A stretch of DNA of 64,000 nt from assembly GCF_009569385.1 (NCBI RefSeq), contig NZ_WBOF01000001.1:1488001-1552000 (forward strand). The letters are read 5' to 3'. Source of the DNA: Streptomyces kaniharaensis. Lineage in GTDB: Bacteria; Actinomycetota; Actinomycetes; Streptomycetales; Streptomycetaceae. Below, piece by piece: positions 58,328 through 64,000 of this stretch. The position numbers and the translations under genes are program-made. The notes under the pieces were generated by a model. The model was given only the letters and a program-made list of their open reading frames with translations. It made no database searches and had not been told where the DNA came from. Position 1 is the stretch's first letter, and every line of letters starts with the position of its first letter.

Positions 58328-59542
58328 TCAGGCCCCGCACAGGCAGGCCGACAGCAGTTCCGCGAAGCTCACGTCCTCCCGGGCCACCCCGAACACCTCC
58401 GCGCGCAGCAGTACCCGCTCCGCCCAGGCCCGGTGCGGCCGGGCCTCGTTCATCTTGTTGGTGTACGCCGAGCGCAGCACCCCGCCGCCGTCCTGCTCCT
58501 GGCGGAGGATGTCCCGGGCGTCGCAGTACTCCTCGTGCGTGACCACCGAGAGGGCGTGGACTGCGGGGACGTGGCTGGGGTGGATGCAGGTCTTGCCCAG
58601 CAGGCCGTTGGCGCGGTCGAGTTCAATCTCCCGGATCAGCCCGTCCAGGTCGTGTTCGATGATCCGCCGGCGGACCTCCTCGCCGGAGGTCCGGGCCGCC
58701 CCGGACGCCTCGGCGAAGCCGGACGCCTCGGCGAACGGGGTGCGCCGCAGCTGCGGCTTGAACATCCGCTCCTGGACCGGGAAGTACTCCCAGACCGGCC
58801 CGGTGACGGTGAACCCGGTGCCGTCCGCCCGGCCGAGGACGTTGACCACGTCGCCGATCACCCCGGCGACGAGCGCGACGTCGTACGCGGTGAGGTCGGG
58901 CGAGCGGCGCAGGCCGTACGCGGAGCAGAGGTCGGTGACGCCGAGGCGGACGGCGAGCACCCGGTCGCGGTGCTCGGCGAGCAGCCGGGCGATGCCGAAG
59001 AGCTGCTCGCGCCTGGTCTCCAGGTGGGCGAGTTCGGGCGACTCCAGCACGGGCATCGCGAACAGCCGCCGTCCGCCGACGGTCTCGGCCTCGGCGAGCG
59101 CGTCGAGGTACGCGCGGCCGCTCCGCCCGGTGAACTTGGGCAAGACGAAGCCAGTGAGCAGGGCGGCGGCCGGTCCGAGCCGCCGGGTGAGGTCCACGAT
59201 CTGGGAGGCAGCGCGAACTCTGATGAAGAGCAGGGGATGAACATGTGCGCAGTCAGTGAAATCATTGACCAGGTCCGCGAACTGCTCGACGAGGTTGCGC
59301 TCTCCCGCGTCCACCTCGTGGTCGGCGATCGCGTCCTCCAGGCAGAGCACCATCGACACCACGCCCCGAGCAGCCTGTTTGCGGATGTCGGCGGCCAGCG
59401 CGGGCCTGGTGGCGGGGCTGTAGAGGGTGCCGCCGAGCGCGGTGGCGAGCACCGCCGCATCGCTCTCCGGGGAGAACGGCCGAGGCTGTTCGAGGAAGAG
59501 CCGGCCGCGTACGTCGTCGGCGAGGTGGCCGAAATGGCGCAA
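58328..59542 (-). CDS. HpcH/HpaI / CitE-like C-C bond lyase of the Ter cluster
   Basis: 404 residues. TIM-barrel lyase motifs: [18 protein letters not shown], metal Glu-Asp in [67 protein letters not shown] and the CitE end motif [17 protein letters not shown]. This is the C-C bond lyase type found with Ter genes. The TTG at 59542 is inferred from GAGGAG 6 bases ahead and the lack of family sequence upstream. First gene of the leftward three-gene operon; it may build or split the carbon skeleton of the nucleoside-like product. Confidence 0.9.
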   Translation of the reverse strand: MRHFGHLADDVRGRLFLEQPRPFSPESDAAVLATALGGTLYSPATRPALAADIRKQAARGVVSMVLCLEDAIADHEVDAGERNLVEQFADLVNDFTDCAHVHPLLFIRVRAASQIVDLTRRLGPAAALLTGFVLPKFTGRSGRAYLDALAEAETVGGRRLFAMPVLESPELAHLETRREQLFGIARLLAEHRDRVLAVRLGVTDLCSAYGLRRSPDLTAYDVALVAGVIGDVVNVLGRADGTGFTVTGPVWEYFPVQERMFKPQLRRTPFAEASGFAEASGAARTSGEEVRRRIIEHDLDGLIREIELDRANGLLGKTCIHPSHVPAVHALSVVTHEEYCDARDILRQEQDGGGVLRSAYTNKMNEARPHRAWAERVLLRAEVFGVAREDVSFAELLSACLCGA

Positions 59543-59954
59543 GGTGCTCTCCTCAGAGGTTTCGACGGCCGCCGGTCCGGTTCCGGGGGTGCGAGGCGGC
59601 GTGCGGCGGCACGGGACGACACGATGGTTAACCGGTCCACCGGGCATGGTGGTTCCCGGCCACGGGACTGCGGCTGCCCTCCGCGCCCCGCCCTTCTCGT
59701 GCGCTCCTTCGTCCGCCCTTCGCCACGCCCTCCCGGGCCGTCCGGCGGCCCATCGTACGGACGAGTTCCGGCCGAATGCGGCTCGGCCCCCGTCCCGGAC
59801 CACCGGAGTCCCGGAAGACTACCGTCCGCTTCACCCGGACTTGCCGACACCCGGCAACGGGCCGTCAAACGCAAGCCTTGGCAAAATCCGCCGCACCCGC
59901 GGCGGCTTCGGTCACGTTGTCCGAAGGGGTGGCGAAGAGGCAGGATGGTCGGCT
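59543..59954. other. Divergent promoter region of the Ter cluster
   Basis: 412 bases without a gene between the lyase and terD starts. The palindrome GGTTAACC lies at about 59626-59633, followed by CCGGTCCACCGGGCATGGTGG, a possible operator. TTGCCG...CAACGGG and TTGGCA near 59850-59885 could be terD promoter elements. No riboswitch is recognised. Confidence 0.45.
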
Positions 59955-61142
59955 ATGACGCACGTGATGGCCAAGGGCGCCAACATCGCACTGCCGGCCG
60001 CGGCGGTCCGCGCCGTGCTGCGCTGGAGCGCCACGCCCGGTGCGCCGGACGTGGACGCGTCCGCGCTGCTGCTCGGCACCGACGGCAGGGTCCGTTCGGA
60101 TGCCGACTTCGTCTTCTACAACCAGCCGCGGCACCCCTCCGGCCTGGTCCGCCACCTGCCCAAGCAGCAGACCCCGGACGGCGCCGAGATCACCGACACC
60201 GTCGAGGTCGAGCTGGCCAAGCTGCCGGCCGACGTGGACCGGGTGGTCCTGGCGGGCTCGGCCGAGGGCGGCGCCTTCGGTGCCGTGGCCGGGCTGCGCG
60301 TGCTGCTCTTCGACGCCGCGGCCGGCGAGAACGGGCCCGCGATCGCCGAGTTCGCGGTCACCGACGCCGACGCCGTCACCGCGCTGGTCGCGGGCGAGCT
60401 GTACCGGCGGGCCGGCGCCTGGAAGTTCCGGGCGGTCGGCCAGGGCTACGCCTCCGGGCTGATCGGACTGGCCACCGACTTCGGCATCACCGTCGACGAC
60501 GAGGCGGAGGCCGCGGCCAACCCGCCCGTGCCCCCGGCACCCGCGCCCACCCACGCCGTCGACCCGCGCAGCACCCCGCTGCCCGATCCGCGCCCGGCCG
60601 CCCGGCCCGAGCCCGGCACCTTCACCCTGGCTCCGGCGGTCCCGCAGAACGCGGCCCGCCAGGAGGCCGCCACGGGCGCCGCCGCCAACGCACCGGCGAC
60701 CCCGCCCCCGCCCACCGCGGCGCCGACGACCGGCACCACCGCTCCCCCGCCGCCCTCGACCCCGCCGACGATGACGCCGTCCGCCGTACCCCCGACCACC
60801 CCGCCGCCGCCGGCGCACCCCGCCCCGCAGCCCGGCACCGGGTACGGCTACCCGCCCCCGCAGTCCGGTACGGGCTACGGCTATCCGCCGCCGCCCGCGC
60901 AGGCCGGCTACGGCTACCCCCCGCCGAACCCGGCACAGCCGCCGGCCGGCTACGGGTACCCGCCGCAGACCCCGTCGGTCCCGCACCAGCCGCACGCCGC
61001 CGGCGGCTACGGCTACCCGCCGCCCGCGAACACCGGGCAGCAGCAGCCCCAGCACCCGGCCCCGCCGCAGACGAACCAAGCCCAGCCCCCGGCCGAGGAG
61101 TTCGCGCTGCCGCCGCAGGGCCCGCAGTTCCAGCCCCGCTGA
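59955..61142 (+). CDS. terD: TerD-family protein with long Pro/Tyr-rich tail
   Basis: 395 residues; TerD domains are about 190. Start [20 protein letters not shown], then [20 protein letters not shown] (calcium-site region) and [20 protein letters not shown]; the domain ends at about residue 185. After it comes about 200 residues of Pro/Ala-rich sequence with five or six GYGYPPP-like repeats. TerD proteins bind Ca2+ and act in tellurite and membrane-stress responses. ATG at 59955. It faces the lyase operon across a shared promoter region. The tail may tether the protein to a phase or membrane; not known. Confidence 0.92.
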   Translation: MTHVMAKGANIALPAAAVRAVLRWSATPGAPDVDASALLLGTDGRVRSDADFVFYNQPRHPSGLVRHLPKQQTPDGAEITDTVEVELAKLPADVDRVVLAGSAEGGAFGAVAGLRVLLFDAAAGENGPAIAEFAVTDADAVTALVAGELYRRAGAWKFRAVGQGYASGLIGLATDFGITVDDEAEAAANPPVPPAPAPTHAVDPRSTPLPDPRPAARPEPGTFTLAPAVPQNAARQEAATGAAANAPATPPPPTAAPTTGTTAPPPPSTPPTMTPSAVPPTTPPPPAHPAPQPGTGYGYPPPQSGTGYGYPPPPAQAGYGYPPPNPAQPPAGYGYPPQTPSVPHQPHAAGGYGYPPPANTGQQQPQHPAPPQTNQAQPPAEEFALPPQGPQFQPR

Positions 61143-61201
61143 CGGACGCACCCGGCTCCGAAGACACCCGACGAGACCCGACAAGACTCGACGAGACCCG
61201 C

Positions 61202-61254
61202 CGAGCCCCGCCGCGCGAAAGCCGCCACCCACGACGGCCGCCCGGCGGGGCTCG
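61202..61254. terminator. Bidirectional terminator between terD and the TerA-like gene
   Basis: CGAGCCCCGCCG (61202-61213) pairs with CGGCGGGGCTCG (61243-61254) around a 29-base loop, between convergent stops at 61142 and 61263. Confidence 0.8.
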
Positions 61255-61262
61255 TCACACTC

Positions 61263-62012
61263 CTACTCGCTCCCCGGCGGGCTCTTGTACCCGCGCTGCC
61301 ACTGCATCCCGAACCCGTACAGCCGGTCGATGTCCGCCTGGAACCCGTTGACGTACCGCACCTCGCGACGCACCGTCAGCTGGTTGTCCCCCGCGTTCTC
61401 GATCAGCACCACCGCGCACGAGCGCGCCGCCCGGGCCCGCTCCTCCAGCTTGATCTCAATCCGCGGCCCGGTCTGCGGCACGATCGTCACCACCGCGTGG
61501 GACTGCTCGAAGGCCGGTGTGCCGTCGTAGATGTAGACGAAGATCAGCAGCCGTTTGAACTTGTCCTTCTTCTCCAGGTTGACGTACATCGTCTCGCCCG
61601 ACGGCGCCCCGTACTGGTCGTCGCCGCTGAGCTTGATGTACGGCGGCTGCTGGAGGTCACCGAAGAAGTTGCCGAGCGGCTGCACCACGCCCCGGGTGCC
61701 GTCGGAGAGTTCGTACATGCACGCCAGGTCGAGGTCGACGTTCACCTGTGCGCTGCCCTGCGGCGAGTCCGGCTCCATCGGGCTCAGGATGCGCGGGCTG
61801 AACATGCGCCTGAACGTCTCCCGGCTGCTCGGCCGGGCGCCGCCGGAGCGCATGGTCCAGTGCAGGTTGACGTAGAGGTAGCCGGTGGTGGCCGCGGAGC
61901 CGGTGATCGCGTGCTGCGGGGCCGACTTGGTGAGGGTGACCTTGTGCTGGCCGCCCGGGTTGTCGAACGTGTAGTTCCGGTCCCCGCGCAGGTACTCCCA
62001 GATCGAGACCAT
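61263..62012 (-). CDS. TerA-like tellurium-resistance protein
   Basis: 249 residues. One TerD-fold domain with VNVDLDLACMYELSDGTRGV, YIKLSGDDQYGAPSGE, KRLLIFVYIYDGTPAF and GPRIEIKLEERARAAR, plus an N-terminal extension IWEYLRGDRNYTFDNPGGQH typical of TerA. ATG at 62012 is chosen for GGGGGAGGACTGG directly ahead; the ATG at 62072 would add 20 polar residues. Cytoplasmic; predicted partner of TerD in stress signalling. Confidence 0.85.
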   Translation of the reverse strand: MVSIWEYLRGDRNYTFDNPGGQHKVTLTKSAPQHAITGSAATTGYLYVNLHWTMRSGGARPSSRETFRRMFSPRILSPMEPDSPQGSAQVNVDLDLACMYELSDGTRGVVQPLGNFFGDLQQPPYIKLSGDDQYGAPSGETMYVNLEKKDKFKRLLIFVYIYDGTPAFEQSHAVVTIVPQTGPRIEIKLEERARAARSCAVVLIENAGDNQLTVRREVRYVNGFQADIDRLYGFGMQWQRGYKSPPGSE

Positions 62013-62362
62013 CCAGTCCTCCCCCTGCCTCCGCCAGGCGATCTGACGGTCCGTCGCTCCATGATCGGGCATCGAACCGGCCGACGGATACCCGAAACCT
62101 CCCTCTCCCCTACCCCGCCGGGCCCACCGGCGTTCACCGGCGGGCCGATTGGCCGGAGGAAGCCGCCCTCCCGTACCATGCGGCCCCTTCGGACGCGATA
62201 TCGTCTAGCCGCACAGGTGTCCCGTCCGCCCCTGCGCGGGCGCGCGGGGCACGCCGTGCGGCGACGAACTGACCGTCAGGTCATGTCATATATACGGACT
62301 TTGACCACATGCGTCGCATCGTGAACCCCGTCCCCTGCCGGAAACCCGAGGCCCGACCCGCA
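62013..62362. other. Divergent promoter region, TerA-like / DUF2637
   Basis: 350 bases without a gene. An AT-rich island (62275-62312) holds TCATATATACGGACTTTGACC with TATATA at about 62287-62292 and GTCAAAG on the other strand, a good promoter for both sides. A second candidate -10 is TATCGT near 62200. Confidence 0.5.
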
Positions 62363-63511
62363 ATGAACCTGACCTCCATACAGCTGGTCTGGACCGTCGT
62401 CGGCGGCGCAGCCCTGCTGTTCGTCGCCGTCCTGGTGGCGACGCTGCGCTTCAAGAACACCAACAAGGACGACTCCGGCGACTCCTGGGAGCGCAGCGAG
62501 GAGCGCCGGCGCCGCAAGGAGATGATCTACGGGATCTCCTCCTACACACTGCTGTTCTGCTGCGCCGGCGTCGCGGCCGCGCTGTCCTTCCACGGCCTGG
62601 TGGGCTTCGGCAAGGAGAACCTGGGCCTGTCGAACGGCTGGGAGTACCTCGTCCCGTTCGGTCTGGACGGCGCCGCGATGTTCTGCTCGGTGCTCGCCGT
62701 CCGCGAGGCCAGCCACGGTGACGCCGCGCTCGGATCCCGTCTGCTGGTCTGGGTGTTCGCGATCGCCTCGGCCTGGTTCAACTGGGTGCACGCGCCGCGC
62801 GGTCTCGGCCACGCCGGCGCCCCGCAGTTCTTCTCCGGCATGTCGATCTCGGCGGCGATCCTGTTCGACCGGGCGCTGAAGCAGACCCGCAAGGCCGCGC
62901 TGCGCGAGCAGGGCCTGGTGCCGCGCCCGCTGCCGCAGATCCGGATCGTCCGCTGGCTGCGCGCCCCGCGCGAGACGTACGCGGCGTGGTCGCTGATGCT
63001 GCTGGAGAACGTCCGCAGCCTGGACGAGGCCGTCGAGGAGGTGCGCGAGGAGCGCCAGGCGAAGCTGGACGCCAAGGCGCGCGCCCGGACGGCCGACCGT
63101 CGCGAGCGGGCCGAGCTGAAGGCGATCTCGCGCCAGGGCGGCATGTTCGCACGGGCCCGCGGCGGCCGTCAGGTGCCCGCGCTCACCGCTGCCGGCGACG
63201 GCCCGACCGCTACGGAGCCTGCCCTAGCCGCCGGTTCGGACACCACCGCCTCGAACTCCGCGACCTCCGCGCTCGAACCCGCCTCGCTGAGCGCCCTGGA
63301 CGCCGGCCGCCGCCCGCGTGCCGCCGTCGGCTCGTCGTCGTCCTACTCCGCGCCGACGACGTACTCCTCGGCCTCGTCCACCGCCGACTCGACGAGCTCC
63401 TCCTACCGCAGCTCGGCGATCGACCTGACGGCCGACGACGACACCCTGTCGATGCCGAAGCTGGACTCCCTGGAGCGCAAGCTGCGCGCGATCGAGCAGC
63501 AGCTCGGCTGA
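62363..63511 (+). CDS. DUF2637-family membrane protein
   Basis: 382 residues. Four or five TM helices (IQLVWTVVGGAALLFVAVLV; SYTLLFCCAGVAAALSFHGL; YLVPFGLDGAAMFCSVLAVR; LLVWVFAIASAWFNWVHAPR), then a basic cytoplasmic region (QKLRKAAL-type, VRWLRAPRETYAAWSLMLLE) and a Ser/Thr-rich tail ending in a leucine-charged coil LPKLDSLERKLRAIEQQLG-like. In Streptomyces DUF2637 genes often sit in plasmid or Ter contexts. ATG at 62363. Its tail is rich in Ser/Thr, so kinase control is possible (inference). Confidence 0.85.
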   Translation: MNLTSIQLVWTVVGGAALLFVAVLVATLRFKNTNKDDSGDSWERSEERRRRKEMIYGISSYTLLFCCAGVAAALSFHGLVGFGKENLGLSNGWEYLVPFGLDGAAMFCSVLAVREASHGDAALGSRLLVWVFAIASAWFNWVHAPRGLGHAGAPQFFSGMSISAAILFDRALKQTRKAALREQGLVPRPLPQIRIVRWLRAPRETYAAWSLMLLENVRSLDEAVEEVREERQAKLDAKARARTADRRERAELKAISRQGGMFARARGGRQVPALTAAGDGPTATEPALAAGSDTTASNSATSALEPASLSALDAGRRPRAAVGSSSSYSAPTTYSSASSTADSTSSSYRSSAIDLTADDDTLSMPKLDSLERKLRAIEQQLG

Positions 63512-63525
63512 CGCCCGGCGCAAAG

Positions 63526-63564
63526 CGAACGGCCGCCCCCGGAATCCCGGAGGCGGCCGTTTCG
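63526..63564. terminator. Bidirectional terminator
   Basis: AACGGCCGCC (63528-63537) pairs with GGCGGCCGTT (63552-63561), with an inner CCCGG/CCCGG stem, between the convergent DUF2637 and DUF475 stops. Confidence 0.8.
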
Positions 63565-63577
63565 CGTGCCCGGCAGG

Positions 63578-64000
63578 CTACTTGCCGGCACTCACCAGTT
63601 CGTTCTCGTCGTTCGCGCCCTCGCGCCTGTTGCGCAGGATCGACGAGCCGAGCGCCAGCCCGATGAAGGCGACGCCGATCAGCCCGGTGACGATCTCCGG
63701 GATGTGGTACTTGATGCCGACCAGCAGGATCACCGAGAGCGCGCCGATCGCGTAGTGCGCGCCGTGCTCCAGGTAGACGTAGTCGTCCAGGGTGCCCTTG
63801 CGGACCAGGAAGACGGTCAGCGAACGGATGTACATCGCGCCGATGCCGAGGCCCAGCGTGATCATGAAGATGTCGTTGGAGATGGCGAACGCGCCGACCA
63901 CGCCGTCGAAGGAGAACGAGGCGTCCAGGACCTCCAGGTAGAGGAAGAGGAAGAACGCGGCCTTGCCGGCCACCTGGACGAGGGACTTCCCGGCCTTCTC
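63578..64000 (-). CDS. DUF475/TerC-like integral membrane protein, 5' end outside window
   Basis: The C-terminal 140 residues are visible; the frame is open to base 64000 (EKAGKSLVQVAGKAA). Helices: AFFLFLYLEVLDASFSFDGV, NDIFMITLGLGIGAMYIRSL, HYAIGALSVILLVGIKYHI and VTGLIGVAFIGLALGSSIL. The E-x-x-D-A-S-F-S-F-D-G-V motif carries the conserved acidic metal-binding pair of the TerC superfamily. A GTG at 63973 is internal. TerC-type proteins export manganese or support membrane-protein metalation; here it is the membrane arm of the Ter cluster. Confidence 0.92.
   Translation of the reverse strand, partial: EKAGKSLVQVAGKAAFFLFLYLEVLDASFSFDGVVGAFAISNDIFMITLGLGIGAMYIRSLTVFLVRKGTLDDYVYLEHGAHYAIGALSVILLVGIKYHIPEIVTGLIGVAFIGLALGSSILRNRREGANDENELVSAGK

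Overview
The window is high-GC actinomycete chromosomal DNA. Codon third positions are strongly GC-biased, GTG and TTG starts are common, and most operons use 4-base ATGA or GTGA overlaps. The secreted Ala/Pro-rich proteins, a DasR-type chitinase, 4 TetR genes and 2 Lrp genes all fit Streptomyces or its close relative Kitasatospora. I cannot separate these two from the sequence alone.

Layout. 1-920 is the right end of an IS30-family insertion sequence. 987-10600 is mixed: a zinc alcohol dehydrogenase, a methyltransferase, cell-envelope proteins (amidase, 4-TM protein), and a leftward glycosyltransferase / methyltransferase / alpha-toroid protein operon. Divergent from that operon is a TetR gene that reads as KstR, the sterol-catabolism repressor. 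Two KstR-type sites are visible, one upstream of the dehydrogenase and one upstream of the next operon. 10565-16269 is a cobalamin riboswitch followed by five overlapping genes: two surface-anchored proteins that together recall animal intrinsic factor/transcobalamin, then T, A1-A2 and S components of an ECF importer. I read this as a B12 uptake system. 16278-28561 holds a Rep-like HTH protein, a small monooxygenase, a broken cupin, a peptidoglycan-binding protein, a GDT1 cation exporter under a manganese (yybP-ykoY) riboswitch, a protein mannosyltransferase, an MFS/MarR pair, a chitinase with a DasR site, a lipoprotein, DoxX and MarC.

28592-48677 is metabolism and regulation: FMN reductase and Lrp divergent from kynA-kynU, an orphan ATP-synthase-b-like protein with an SD-masking inverted repeat, a TIM-barrel glycosidase-like protein and TetR around a shared palindrome, a phosphopantetheinyl transferase, a double Lrp, an inositol-phosphatase homologue, a TetR / AidB-like / amidohydrolase operon, two secreted peptidases, a DesT-like TetR with two operators, a phosphoesterase and a two-component system.

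48893-52959 is a decayed integrative element. A 39-bp tRNA-Val 3'-end duplication lies at its left edge, the intact tRNA-Val(TAC) and a frameshifted integrase lie at its right edge, and a tRNA-Pro(CGG) 3' fragment lies inside. It still carries a small membrane protein, an XRE regulator and a sigma-region-4-like protein.

54880-64000 is a Ter (TerD/TerA/TerC) cluster. A three-gene operon (C-C bond lyase, a PRTase-TRSP-StiP-PELOTA fusion, HAD phosphatase) faces TerD. A TerA-like gene, a DUF2637 membrane protein and a DUF475/TerC protein follow. This matches the proposed Ter-linked stress system that makes a nucleoside-like metabolite, which is still biochemically obscure. A recurring oddity is short GC-rich tandem repeats starting at or just after stop codons.
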